Notes: generated from the sequence alone by a model not told the origin. Numbered from the stretch's first letter, positions 9,428 to 17,944 are shown. The stretch is 64,000 nucleotides of DNA from Marinimicrococcus sp033875255 (GCA_033875255.1 JAWZSN010000004.1:62001-126000); one strand, 5' to 3'. Numbers and translations are program-made.

Positions 9428-9595
9428 ATGAACATCTCGCAGGCTATCCCCTGGCATCATCGCTCGACTTCCGATACACGCAGGCCGGGCGGGCCCGATC
9501 CCTTCAGGCTCGTTGGTCTCGCCCTCGTCCTGGGCAGCAGCGCGCTCACCGTCGCCGGCTGGATCTTCTTCTTCTCGGGGCTGGCATCGTTCTAG
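9428..9595 (+). CDS. Possible small single-span membrane protein
   Basis: A 55-residue frame, MNISQAIPWHHRS..., ending in one strong hydrophobic helix (FRLVGLALVLGSSALTVAG, continuing to FSGLASF). It sits between the divergent ABC operon and an IS remnant. An alternative in-frame ATG is at 9413. No clear Shine-Dalgarno sequence is seen and I recognise no family. It could be a chance open frame; the clean transmembrane helix is the only support. Confidence 0.35.
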   Translation: MNISQAIPWHHRSTSDTRRPGGPDPFRLVGLALVLGSSALTVAGWIFFFSGLASF

Positions 9596-9608
9596 GGTCC
9601 GGACCCGA

Positions 9609-10255
9609 TCAGAGCCGGAAGGCGGCGACGGCCGCCAGGGCCACGGCGGACTGGAAATCTGCCGCGAGCTTGTCGTGGCGGGTGGCGATGCGGCGGAAAT
9701 CCTTCAGCCGGTTGATCGCCGCTTCGACCCGCCATCGCTCGCGGCAGGCGCGGGGATCACCGGCGCGCTGCCGCGCTCGACGATCTCCCGCCGCAGCGCG
9801 TCGGCGTCGTAGCCGCGGTCGGCGATGATCCGAGGCGCCGGTCCCGCCGCCGCCAGCAGCTCGCCCGCGACGCGGATGTCGGCGGTGTTGCCGGGCGTCA
9901 GGATGAGCGCGAGCGGCCGCCCGGGGAGGCCGGTGGCCCAAGAGCTGGGGGCAAGGTGGATTTTCGTGGTCCGGCCGCCCCGCGAGACCGCGATCGCCTG
10001 TTTTTGGGGTCCCCCTTTTCGGCCGCCGGCCGAGCGATGCGCCCGAACGTAGGTGCTGTGGATGGCGACGCTGCCGCCCAGTGCCCGGGCCCTGGCCGGG
10101 GCTTCCACCGGCAGCTCGCGCGCGGCACGTGCAGGATTCCGCTGGTCACCCGCCGCTCGTCGACCCGCAGGCACCCCAGGCTGGTTCCTCGGCAACAGCG
10201 GCTCGATCATCGTCCAGGCCGCGGCGTCCAGTCCGGACAGTCCCTGAACCGCCAT
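9609..10255 (-). pseudogene. IS5-family (IS427-like) transposase remnant 1
   Basis: Pieces of one DDE transposase lie in order but in different frames. The N-terminal part is MAVQGLSGLDAAAWTMIEPL, then TSGILHVPR in another frame, then STYVRAHRSAGG...RGGRTTKIH...LALILTPGN...IIADRGYDADALR, then INRLKDFRRIATRHDKLA in a further frame. At least two frameshifts are needed, and the central region after the GILHV block is shortened. The first catalytic Asp, normally before STxVRAH, reads His. A GGGTCCGGACCC palindrome at the left end may be an IS terminus. It is dead and no active copy is in the window. Confidence 0.85.
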
Positions 10256-10353
10256 CACCCTCTTGCCCGCCGGTGCGACGGTTGAACCAGAGGCTCGGCC
10301 GTGGATCAGGAAGGTGATTGGGGACAGAGCCCAGCGTCTGGACGCGATCAGAG

Positions 10354-10580
10354 TCACAACGCCGGAACGGCTGCCGGGGTGACCGCCGACTGGAAGTTGG
10401 CGGCGAGCTTGTCGTGGCGGGTGGCGATGCGGCGGCCGGAAATCACCGGCTCGCTGCCCCGCTCGATGACCACACGCCGCAGCGCGTCGGCGTCGTAGCC
10501 GCGGTCGGCGATGATGCGGGTAGCCGACGCGGCCGCCCCGCGAGACCCGGACCGCCTGCTTCTTGTGCCGCTCGCCAGCT
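10354..10580 (-). pseudogene. IS5-family transposase remnant 2 (C-terminal scraps)
   Basis: A second, shorter relic of the same transposase type. It retains RIIADRGYDADALRRVVIERGSEPVIS fused by deletion directly to RRIATRHDKLAANFQSAV, so about 30 residues are missing between them. Its left flank (GCGATCAGAGTC near 10340) resembles the left flank of remnant 1 (CCCGATCAGAGCC), which suggests two insertions of related elements or a tandem duplication. It is non-functional. Confidence 0.75.
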
Positions 10581-10723
10581 TGTCAGTCGGCAGAAAGGAG
10601 CGCGTCCGCAAAGCCCGGGATCAGACAACTGGCGCCGGTCGTTGTCTGCTCGTGTCCCACCCTCGGCCATGCTAGGCTCGCGCGGCCGCCGTCCAGGGCG
10701 GTCTCGCAAGGGAGGCGGGAGCG

Positions 10724-11365
10724 ATGGCCAGGCCGGTCATTCACGGGCCGAGTTTCAGTACCTATGTCAGGACGGTGCGGCTGACATGCGAGGAGAAGCA
10801 GGCGGACTACGAGCTCGACGAGCTCGATCTGCTGCAAGGCGCCCACAAGGCGAGCGGGCACCTGGCGCGCCATCCCTTCGGCAAGGTGCCGACCCTCGAG
10901 CATGACGGCTTCTCGCTCTACGAGACGGCCGCCATCTGCCGCTATCTGGACCTGGCGCTGCCCGGCCCCGGCCTCGTGCCCGACGAGCCCAGGGCGGCGG
11001 GCCGCATGCAGCAGGTCATCGGCGTCACCGATTCCTATGCCTATGGCTGCATGATCGGCGCCTTGGTGATGCAGCGCCTGGTGGCGCCGATGACCGGCGG
11101 CACGCCGGACGAGGCGGTGATCGAGAGCGCCCTGCCGCAGATCGGGGTGTCCCTCGATGCACTCGAGGCGATCATCGCGGCCAACCCCTTCATGGCCGGC
11201 GAGCAGATCAGCCTCGCCGATCTCCATCTGGCGCCAGTGATCTTCTATCTGGCAGCCACCCCCGAAGGCCAGCCGCTCCTCGCCGCCCGCAAGGCCCTGG
11301 CGGGCTGGTGGGAGCGCATGAACGCCCGCGAGAGCATGCGCCGGACCGAGCCGAAATTCGGCTGA
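10724..11365 (+). CDS. Glutathione S-transferase family protein
   Basis: A 213-residue cytosolic GST. The N-terminal thioredoxin-like domain (about residues 1-80) carries the glutathione-site signature FGKVPTLEHDGFSLYETAAICRYLD; the all-helical C-terminal domain includes NPFMAGEQISLADLHLAPV, the usual GST N-capping segment. It starts with ATG after GGGAGGCGGGAGCG. Ser/Tyr residues near the N-terminus (PSFSTYVRTVR) could serve the active site. It is monocistronic and lies just upstream of the tandem-repeat block. The substrate is unknown. Confidence 0.9.
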   Translation: MARPVIHGPSFSTYVRTVRLTCEEKQADYELDELDLLQGAHKASGHLARHPFGKVPTLEHDGFSLYETAAICRYLDLALPGPGLVPDEPRAAGRMQQVIGVTDSYAYGCMIGALVMQRLVAPMTGGTPDEAVIESALPQIGVSLDALEAIIAANPFMAGEQISLADLHLAPVIFYLAATPEGQPLLAARKALAGWWERMNARESMRRTEPKFG

Positions 11366-11450
11366 CGCGATTGGCAATGGCTGCTGCAGGCAACCGCCAC
11401 CCCCCGGCTGATGCCGGGGGGTGGCACAAGGCCGTGCCGGCGGGACCATG

Positions 11451-12960
11451 CAAGGCGCTGCGCGCGGCCAGGTTCTTCTGTGTCTCGGGGTTTGCGGCGG
11501 CGTCTGGCAGGCAGGCCATGAAGCTCACGCCACGGCTCCTGCACCGGCCCACCCTCCGTCGCCCCCGTGCAAGGATCTCGAATGGCGGCACAGGCGCGTC
11601 CCGACGTCGATGCGGCGGCGGCTTCCCGCCCCGGCAGGATCGCCGGAAGAGATGAAGTGTGGGGTGAACGGACGGATGCCGGAGCTGGTCCCCGCCGACG
11701 AAGCCCCGCAAGGCGCTGCGCGCGGCCGGGTTCTTCTGTCTTTCGGGGTTTGCGGCGGCGTCTGGCACGCAGGCCATGAAGCTCACGCCACGGCTCCTGC
11801 ACCGGCCCACCCTCCGTCGCCCCCGTGCAAGGATCTCGAATGGCGGCACAGGCGCGTCCCCACGTCGATGCGGCGGCGGCTTCCCGCCCCGGCAGGATCG
11901 CCGGAAGAGATGAAGTGTGGGGTGAACGGACGGATGCCGGAGCAGGTCCCCGCCGACGAGGCCGCGCAAGGCGCTGCGCGCGGCCAGGTTCTTCTGTGTT
12001 TCGGGGTTTGCGGCGGCGTCTGGCAGGCAGGCCATGAAGCTCACGCCACGGCTCCTGCACCGGCCCACCCTCCGTCGCCCCCCGTGCAAGGATCTCGGAT
12101 GGTGGAGCAGGGGCGCCCCCACGTCGATGCGGCGGCGGATTCACCCCGGCAGGATCGCCGGAAGAGATGAGGATCCGGTGAACGGACCGACGCCGGAGCT
12201 GGTCCCCGCCGACGAAGCCATGCAAGGCGCTGCGCGCGGCCGGGTTCTTCTGTGTTTCGGGGTTTGCGGCGGCGTCTGGCACGCAGGCCATGAAGCTCAC
12301 GCCACGGCTCCTGCACCGGCCTACCCTCCGTCGTCCCCGTGCAAGGATCTCGGATGGCGGCACAGGCGCGTCCCCACGTCGATGCGGCGGCGGATTCCCG
12401 CCCCGGCAGGATCGCCTATAGAGATGAAGATCCGGTGAACGGACCGACGCCGGAGCTGGTCCCCGCCGACGAAGCCGCGCAAGACGCTGCGCGCGGCCGG
12501 GTTCTTCTGTCTTTCGGGGTTTGCGGCGGCGTCTGGCAGGCAGGCCATGAAGCTCACGCCACGGCTCCTGCACCAGCCTACCCTCCGTCGTCCCCCCGTG
12601 CAAGGATCTCGGATGGCGGCACAGGCGCGTCCCCATGTCGATGCGGCGGCGGCGTCCCACCCCGGCAGGATCGTCTATAGAGATGACGATCCGCTGAACG
12701 GATAAACGCCGGAGCAGGTCCCCGCCGACGAAGCCGTGCAAGACGCTGCGCGCGGCCAGGTTCTTCTGTCTTCCGGGGTCTGCGGCGGCGTCTGGCAGGC
12801 AGGTCATGAAGCTCGCGCCACGGCTCCTGCACCGGCCCACCCTCCGTCGCCCCCGTGCAAGGATCTCGGATGGCGGCACAGGCGCGTCCCCACGTCGATG
12901 CGGCGGCGGATTCTCGCCCCGGCAGGATCGCCGGAAGAGATGAGGATCCGGTGAACCCCC
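11451..12960. repeat. Six-copy 257-bp tandem repeat
   Basis: Six head-to-tail units begin at 11451, 11709, 11967, 12223, 12480 and 12739, giving periods of 258, 258, 256, 257 and 259 bp. Each unit starts with CAAGGCGCTGCGCGCGGC (CAAGACGCTG in the last two) and contains, in reverse orientation, the hairpin module found elsewhere in the window. Unit lengths vary by one or two bases, so reading frames are not kept, and I regard the long open frames across it as by-products of high GC. It sits between the 3' ends of the GST and the DUF1244 gene. Confidence 0.9.
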
Positions 12961-12995
12961 ACCGCCGCCACCTGACAGAAATAAAAAAAACGAAA

Positions 12996-13013
12996 GCCGC
13001 GCGCAGCGCCTTG
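12996..13013. repeat. Right inverted end of the dispersed repeat
   Basis: GCCGCGCGCAGCGCCTTG is the reverse complement of the sequence that opens the tandem array at 11451, so the block 11451-13013 has inverted termini. Read from the right, the GC-rich end is followed by a run of eight T (complement of 12981-12990 region), which looks like an intrinsic terminator for leftward transcripts. Confidence 0.75.
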
Positions 13014-13014
13014 C

Positions 13015-13045
13015 GGGGCAGCGGCGCTTCCAGCGCCGCTGCCCC
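13015..13045 (-). terminator. Strong hairpin downstream of the DUF1244 gene
   Basis: A perfect 13-bp stem, GGGGCAGCGGCGC at 13015-13027 pairing with 13033-13045, has a 5-nt loop and lies nine bases beyond the DUF1244 stop. The T-rich tract of the repeat end follows on the minus strand. Confidence 0.7.
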
Positions 13046-13053
13046 TCAACGGC

Positions 13054-13359
13054 TCAGTGGCCCGGGTGGCTCTTCTCGAGCTTTGCCTTCTGCTCCGGCG
13101 TCGCCTCGGTCTGGTGGCGCGCTTTCCACTCCTCGTAGGGCATGCCGTAGACGATCTCGCGGGCCTCCTCGTAGCTGACCTCGAGGCCCTTCTCTCCGGC
13201 GGCCGCCCGATACCACTTGCTCAGGCAGTTGCGGCAGAAGCCGGCGAGGTTCATGAGGTCGATGTTCTGCACGTCGGTGCGCGCCCGCAGATGCGCCACC
13301 AGCGTGCGAAAGGCGGCAGCCTCCAGCTCGGTCCGGGTGTGATCGTCGATCTGGTCCAT
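13054..13359 (-). CDS. DUF1244 domain-containing protein
   Basis: A 101-residue small cytosolic protein. The signature NLAGFCRNCLSKWYRAAA, with a CxxC pair, and the following YEEAREIVYGMPYEEWKA segment are diagnostic of DUF1244, a family of unknown function common in alpha- and gammaproteobacteria. The ATG at 13359 (MDQIDDHTR) has AGCAAAG upstream. An in-frame ATG at 13410 would add a basic tail not typical of the family. It is divergent from the HNH-like gene. The CxxC suggests metal binding, which is inference. Confidence 0.9.
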   Translation of the reverse strand: MDQIDDHTRTELEAAAFRTLVAHLRARTDVQNIDLMNLAGFCRNCLSKWYRAAAGEKGLEVSYEEAREIVYGMPYEEWKARHQTEATPEQKAKLEKSHPGH

Positions 13360-13533
13360 GCTTTGCTCCAGAATGGATGCCCGCCGGCGCATCGCGCCGC
13401 TCTGGACCATGTAGGCCGCCGGAGCGGCGTTCTCAATCGTCGGTGTGCAGCTGGGCGGCGAGGATGGCCGCGCAGCTCGGCGTGATGGGCCGGCGAGCCT
13501 GGCTGTGCCGCGCGTGCGCGGGGGAGAAGGGGA

Positions 13534-14244
13534 ATGGCGGAGCGCGGGCTACCGGACATCGAGCTTCTGGCCGAAGCAACGCTCGCCTTGCTGCAGGAAG
13601 GGGTCGGCAGCAGCCAGGCGATGCGGCTCCGGCTCGCCCCGTCCTGGGATATCTCGCCCGAGGACCCACGCTGGCCCCGCTTCGTCAACAATCACGCATG
13701 GGCGCTGGTGCGCCTGCAAAAACGCGGTGCGATCCGCAAGCTGGACGACGGCACGTACGCGCCGGGTGCAAGCCGCGCGGCCCCGGCCGATATATCCGAT
13801 CCATGCCTGTCTGTGCGCGATGACGCGCCGCTGCCGGCCTGGGCACGGCGGCTCGTTCTTTCAGCGAGCCGCAGAAACGCTCTTCTATGGGGGGCACCGG
13901 CGTTCCCGGAAGTCTGTCTTCGCGCCCTTTGGCACGCGTGCGGCGGGCGGTGCGCGGTGACGGGGCTGCCGTTTCGCGAGACCAGCGTCGGGCAGGGAGC
14001 GGCGCGCCGTCCGTTCGCACCCTCGCTCGACCGGATCGACCCGACGCTGCCCTACGCGCTCGCCAATTGCCGTCTCGTCCTGCAGGCGGTGAATTTCGCG
14101 CTGAACGCCTTCGGCGACGAGGTCTTTCTCGAGATCGCCCGGGCGGCGGTGCAGCACGACGCAGCGCGAACGCCGCCGCCGCGGAGAAAGACAAAAGCGC
14201 GTCAGCGCTCGAGGAGGACGCAGCCCTGGGCTCTCGAGCTGTAG
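13534..14244 (+). CDS. HNH-like putative endonuclease with N-terminal winged-helix-like domain
   Basis: A 236-residue protein. Residues 1-80 (LLAEATLALLQEGVGSSQA..., RFVNNHAWALVRLQKRGAI) resemble the winged-helix domain found at the N-terminus of Mrr-type proteins. Residues 128-205 look like a degenerate HNH/Endo VII fold: ALWHACGGRCAVTGLPF, then FAPSLDRIDP, then ALANCRLVLQAVNFALNAFGDEVF. Similar C-terminal halves occur in phage and prophage proteins. The C-terminus is very basic. A GGAGAAGGGG site precedes the ATG. The nuclease role is inferred; no partner methylase is nearby. Confidence 0.6.
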   Translation: MAERGLPDIELLAEATLALLQEGVGSSQAMRLRLAPSWDISPEDPRWPRFVNNHAWALVRLQKRGAIRKLDDGTYAPGASRAAPADISDPCLSVRDDAPLPAWARRLVLSASRRNALLWGAPAFPEVCLRALWHACGGRCAVTGLPFRETSVGQGAARRPFAPSLDRIDPTLPYALANCRLVLQAVNFALNAFGDEVFLEIARAAVQHDAARTPPPRRKTKARQRSRRTQPWALEL

Positions 14245-14322
14245 GGCGGCTACCGAGCTGCGGGATTTGCCTGCTGCAGACGGACGCCATGGCTGGCCTG
14301 CGGTCGTGGCGGCGGCGCCGTG

Positions 14323-14548
14323 CAAGGCGCTGCGCGCGGCCGGTTTTCCTTGTCTGTCGGGGTTGGCGGCGGCGTCTGGCACACAGGTCATGAAGCTCGC
14401 CCTTCGGCTATTCCACCTGCCCGCCGTTCGCAAGACGAGGCGGCGGCCTTCCATCCCGGCAGTATGGCAAGAAGAGCTGAAGAGAGGATAAACAGACACT
14501 GGCGCCAACCGACAAAAGCAGAAACGGGAAGCCGCGCGCAGCGCCTTG
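14323..14548. repeat. Dispersed repeat copy with inverted ends (226 bp)
   Basis: The left end CAAGGCGCTGCGCGCGGC is at 14323-14340 and the exact inverted right end at 14531-14548. The interior carries a worn copy of the hairpin module in minus orientation, in the same arrangement as one unit of the 11.5-kb array. It lies between the convergent 3' ends of the HNH-like and SelA-like genes. T-rich tracts follow both ends inward (GGTTTTCCTTGTC on the left). Confidence 0.85.
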
Positions 14549-14554
14549 CTCCCG

Positions 14555-15223
14555 CTAAGCCTGTTCCGCCTTCTCGGCGGCGAGGGCCAGGGCGGCGGCC
14601 ACGGGATCGCTCGCCAGCAGGGCGGCACCGATGCCGTGGCGCTGCAGGCGGCAGGCCTCGATCAGCGGGCCGGCGCCGACGACGACGCCGCAGGGCGGAC
14701 CCCCCAGCGCCGCGCCGTCCAGCGCCACGAGGGAAGCGCCGGCATCGAGACGGGCGGCCCAGTTGCCGGAGGCGGGGTCGACGACCAGCACCGGGCGGTC
14801 CCAGCTGCGGCAGGCCCAGTGGAAGGCGGGCAGGTCGAGCAGGCTCGGGGCGCCGGCTCCGGCCACCCACAGACCGGCCACCGCGCCGGCTTCCAGCAGG
14901 GCTTCCAGCTCGGCCGCCAGACACTGGTCGACCGCGCCCGCCTCGCGCGGCTCGGCGCCGGCAAGGCGGACGAGCTGGCACAGCGGCGCCCCGACCGTGA
15001 CCGCATGGCCCTTTTGCAGGGCGATGGCAGAGGGGCCGCTGCGCCCGGGCAGGGCGCGGATGCGGGCGAGATCGTGGCCGCACAGCAGCGCGGCGCAGGC
15101 GAGGCTCACCGCCGCCGGCAGGCTCGCTGCAACCACCGCGTCCTGCGCGGCCAGACGCTCGGCCACGGCGCGCCCGGCGCGGCGCTGCGGGTCGAGGGTG
15201 GCGGTGGCGGCATCGCTCTTCAT
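14555..15223 (-). CDS. Degenerate SelA/DgaE-like PLP-fold protein
   Basis: A 222-residue protein resembling the SelA-like group (L-seryl-tRNA selenium transferase and D-glucosaminate-6-phosphate ammonia-lyase), which are near 370-450 residues. Matching stretches are AAVSLACAALLCGHDLARIRALPG near residue 40, GHAVTVGAPLCQLVRLAGAEPREAG near residue 75, and SLVALDGAALGGPPCGVVVG near residue 165. In active members the last stretch reads like SGDKLLGGPQAGI, with the PLP Lys; here that position is Ala. Large parts of the fold are absent. It is either a decayed gene or a repurposed non-catalytic relative. Confidence 0.55.
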   Translation of the reverse strand: MKSDAATATLDPQRRAGRAVAERLAAQDAVVAASLPAAVSLACAALLCGHDLARIRALPGRSGPSAIALQKGHAVTVGAPLCQLVRLAGAEPREAGAVDQCLAAELEALLEAGAVAGLWVAGAGAPSLLDLPAFHWACRSWDRPVLVVDPASGNWAARLDAGASLVALDGAALGGPPCGVVVGAGPLIEACRLQRHGIGAALLASDPVAAALALAAEKAEQA

Positions 15224-15277
15224 GGGCAGAGCCTAGAGCCGTTCGCGGCCCGCTGGAAGCATGTGGGCGAGGGGGCG

Positions 15278-15422
15278 CAAGGCGCTGCGCGCGGCCGGCT
15301 TCTTTTCTTCTGGTGGTTTGGCCGGGGCCGGGACGGCTCGTCGGGAAAGCTGCCGACCCGGCGAGCGCTCACCGCCGCCGACTGACAAAAACCGGAGGAA
15401 GAAGGCCGCGCGCAGCGCCTTG
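15278..15422. repeat. Dispersed repeat copy, minimal form (145 bp)
   Basis: The shortest copy of the element. The left end is at 15278 and the perfect 18-bp inverted end is at 15405-15422. Similarity between the arms continues inward as TTCTTTTCTTCTGG and its counterpart. It lies between the SelA-like gene and amt, both on the minus strand, so it is the one copy not in a convergent gap. Confidence 0.85.
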
Positions 15423-15454
15423 CGCGGCCCTGCCGCCACGGCCTCCGGCTGCGG

Positions 15455-16741
15455 CTACTGCACCACCTCGCCGTGCACCGCGAGGTCGAGCCCGTCGCGC
15501 TCGGTCTCGCGCTCGACACGCAGGCCGATCGTGAGGTCGACCAGCTTGAGGATCACGAAAGTGCCGATGGCGCACCAGCCGGCGGTCCACAGGATGCTTT
15601 CGGTCTGGATCCAGAGCTGGCCGGCATTGCCCTCGAGCAGCCCGGCGGTGCCGCCCACGCTTTCCGCCGCGAAGACGCCGGTGAGCAGCGCGCCGACGAT
15701 ACCGCCCACACCATGGACGCCGAAGACGTCGAGGCTGTCGTCGTAGCCGAGCCTGTTCTTGAGCCAGGTGGCACTCCAAAAGCACACCAGGCCCGAGGCG
15801 AGGCCGATCACCAGGGCGCCGCCGGGCAGCACGAAGCCCGAGGCCGGCGTGATCGCCACCAGGCCCGCTATTGCCCCCGAGGCGATGCCCAGCAGGCTGG
15901 GCTTGCCGCGTGTCAGCCACTCGACCAGCATCCACGCCACGGCCGCGGCTGCCGCGGCGATCTGGGTCACCGCCATGGCCATGCCGGCGCGCCCGTCGGC
16001 CGCCACCGCCGAGCCGGCGTTGAAGCCGAACCAGCCGACCCACAGCAGCGCCGTGCCGATCAGGGTGAGCACGAGATTGTGCGGCGCCATGATCTCGCTG
16101 CCGAAGCCCATCCGCCGGCCGAGCACGAGGCAGCAGACCAGGCCCGCCACCCCGGCATTGATGTGCACCACCGTGCCGCCGGCAAAGTCGAGCACGCCGT
16201 CATTGAAGAGAAAGCCGGTGGGCCACCAGACCCAGTGCGCGATGGGCGCGTAGACGACGAGGCTCCAGACGATCATGAAGACCAGCATCGCCGCGAACCG
16301 CATGCGGTCGACGAAGGCGCCGACGATGAGGGCCGGCGTGATGATGGCGAAGGTCATCTGGAACATCATGAAGACGCTCTCGGGGATCGCGCCCGAGAGA
16401 CCGTCCACGGTCAGGCCGCCGAGCATCGCCTTGCCGAGCCCGCCGACCCACGCATTGCCATCGGTGAAGGCGAGGCTGTAGCCGGCCACCATCCATACCA
16501 GCGAGGCCACGCAGCAGGTGGCGAACACCTGCATCATCACCGAGAGCACGTTCTTCTTGCGGACCATGCCGCCATAGAACAGGGCCACGCCCGGCACGGT
16601 CATCATCAAGACCAGCGCGGTCGAGGTCAGCATCCACGAGGTGGCACCGGCGTCGAGCGCCGCTCCTTCGTCCTGTGCCCGGGCAGCACCCGCCGCCAGG
16701 ACCAGCAGGCCCGTCATTGCAATTCCCAGCCAACGCGTCAT
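15455..16741 (-). CDS. amt: Ammonium transporter
   Basis: A 428-residue Amt/MEP/Rh-family inner-membrane ammonium channel. It has a signal-like N-terminus (MTRWLGIAMTGLLVLAAG...RAQ) and 11 membrane spans. Key family residues are present: DFAGGTVVHINAGVAGLV with the first pore His and nearby Asp, and FGVHGVGGIVGAL with the second His. FYGGMVRKKNVLS marks the early loop. A sigma-54-type promoter lies about 100 bp upstream, consistent with nitrogen control. Unusually for amtB, no glnK gene adjoins it. Confidence 0.95.
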   Translation of the reverse strand: MTRWLGIAMTGLLVLAAGAARAQDEGAALDAGATSWMLTSTALVLMMTVPGVALFYGGMVRKKNVLSVMMQVFATCCVASLVWMVAGYSLAFTDGNAWVGGLGKAMLGGLTVDGLSGAIPESVFMMFQMTFAIITPALIVGAFVDRMRFAAMLVFMIVWSLVVYAPIAHWVWWPTGFLFNDGVLDFAGGTVVHINAGVAGLVCCLVLGRRMGFGSEIMAPHNLVLTLIGTALLWVGWFGFNAGSAVAADGRAGMAMAVTQIAAAAAAVAWMLVEWLTRGKPSLLGIASGAIAGLVAITPASGFVLPGGALVIGLASGLVCFWSATWLKNRLGYDDSLDVFGVHGVGGIVGALLTGVFAAESVGGTAGLLEGNAGQLWIQTESILWTAGWCAIGTFVILKLVDLTIGLRVERETERDGLDLAVHGEVVQ

Positions 16742-16835
16742 CGCGGCTCCTTCTTCGGTCGTCGTACGGCGGCGTCCGGCGTCCGCCGCCTGTTCCTCCG
16801 TGCACCGCGTTCCCGGCGGTGCTTCCGGGGAAGGC

Positions 16836-16855
16836 CTTTCAAGAAACGTGCCATC
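16836..16855 (-). promoter_or_regulatory. Sigma-54-type promoter of amt
   Basis: On the minus strand the sequence reads TGGCACGTTTCTTGAA: a perfect -24 TGGCAC box (16853-16848), five bases, then TTGAA (16842-16838) at the -12 position. The sigma-54 consensus is TGGCAC-N5-TTGCA, so there is one mismatch. It lies about 95 bp before the amt start in the correct orientation. An NtrC site was not identified with confidence. Confidence 0.65.
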
Positions 16856-17017
16856 TCGCCATTCCGCGACGGATCTGCCCCGGGGCAAGGCACCATCGCT
16901 CGCTCTGCGCAAGAAATAGGCAGCCCGCGCGCGTCTGCCTGCCACGCATGCAGGACCCGCCATTCCCGCCACCCGGCTGCGCCTGCTACAGCGGATGAAA
17001 CGTCGGGGAGGCGGACG

Positions 17018-17836
17018 ATGGGCGAGAAGAAGCGACTGCTGGAAGGGCAGGTGGCGCTGGTCACGGGGGCCGGGCGCGGGCTCGGGCGGGCTTTCGCCGA
17101 GCATCTGGCGGCGCTGGGCTGCGCTGTCGGCGTGCACGGCATGCGCGAGCACGGACCGGCGGAATATGGCGAGGGCACGACGCTCACCGCCACCGCCCAG
17201 GCGATAGGCGCCGCGCACGGCGTGCCGGCCTGCCGCGTGCTGGGCGATCTGACCCTGCCCGGCGAGGTCGAGCGGGTGGTGGCCGAGGTCGAGGCGGCGC
17301 TGGGGCCGATCGACATCCTCGTCCACAATGCCGGCGGCGACATCGGTGCGGCAGGCGGCAAGCCCCAGCCCAACGACGCCGTCGAGGTGCCGGCAGCCGA
17401 CGTGCGCTCGGTGATCGAGCGCAACCTCATGTCGACGATCTTCGTCTGCCAGACGGTGGCGCGCGGCATGATGCAGCGGCGGCGCGGGCGGATTCTCGCG
17501 ATCGGCTCCATCGCCGCCTTCAAGGGGCGCACCCACGGGGCGATCTACGGGACAGCCAAGGCCGGCATGACCCACTACACGCGATGCCTTGCCGACCAGC
17601 TCCGCCCCTTCGAGGTGACCGCCAACGTGCTGGCCCCGGGCGAGGCGCGCAGCGGCCGGTTCCTTGGCACCCGTGACGTGGACCCGGCCCGCCTCGCCGA
17701 GAGCGGCACGCTGGATCGGATCGCCACCGTCGAGGAGGTGGCGCGTGTCGCCGAGTTCTTCGCCGGCCCGCTGGGCGCCTACGTTACCGGCCAGGTGCTA
17801 CGGGTCGACGGCGGCGCCCAGTGCTGGCCGGCCTGA
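17018..17836 (+). CDS. SDR family oxidoreductase
   Basis: A 272-residue classical short-chain dehydrogenase. VTGAGRGLG near residue 16 binds NAD(P), VHNAGGD is near residue 105, and the catalytic residues lie in IGSIAAFKGRTHGAIYGTAKAG (Ser, Tyr, Lys). It ends with GQVLRVDGGAQCWPA. GGGGAGGCGG precedes the ATG. It is alone on its strand, divergent from amt, and its 3' end meets the 17.9-20.0 kb repeat block. The substrate is unknown. Confidence 0.9.
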   Translation: MGEKKRLLEGQVALVTGAGRGLGRAFAEHLAALGCAVGVHGMREHGPAEYGEGTTLTATAQAIGAAHGVPACRVLGDLTLPGEVERVVAEVEAALGPIDILVHNAGGDIGAAGGKPQPNDAVEVPAADVRSVIERNLMSTIFVCQTVARGMMQRRRGRILAIGSIAAFKGRTHGAIYGTAKAGMTHYTRCLADQLRPFEVTANVLAPGEARSGRFLGTRDVDPARLAESGTLDRIATVEEVARVAEFFAGPLGAYVTGQVLRVDGGAQCWPA

Positions 17837-17944
17837 GGGGGGACCCGCGCACCACGCCGTGCGCGGCCCCGCCTTCTCGTCCGGTCAGTCTCACCCGGCA
17901 TCATTATCTGCTGGCTAAGCGGCACTGCTGACCCGGGATCCGGA

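Noticed and set aside
11245..12879. Long repetitive protein encoded across the tandem array
   Set aside because: Units differ in length by one or two bases, so the register changes from unit to unit; several frames are open at once because of high GC.
11451..12960. CRISPR array
   Set aside because: Whole 257-bp units are repeated without unique spacers, repeat length is far too great, and no cas gene is in the window.
15278..15422. Ordinary insertion sequence
   Set aside because: At 145 bp with inverted ends it has no room for a transposase; a MITE-like origin is possible but no target duplication was seen.
16801..16822. NtrC binding site for amt
   Set aside because: TGCACC and GGTGC half-sites are present but the spacing is wrong and they lie downstream of the sigma-54 promoter.
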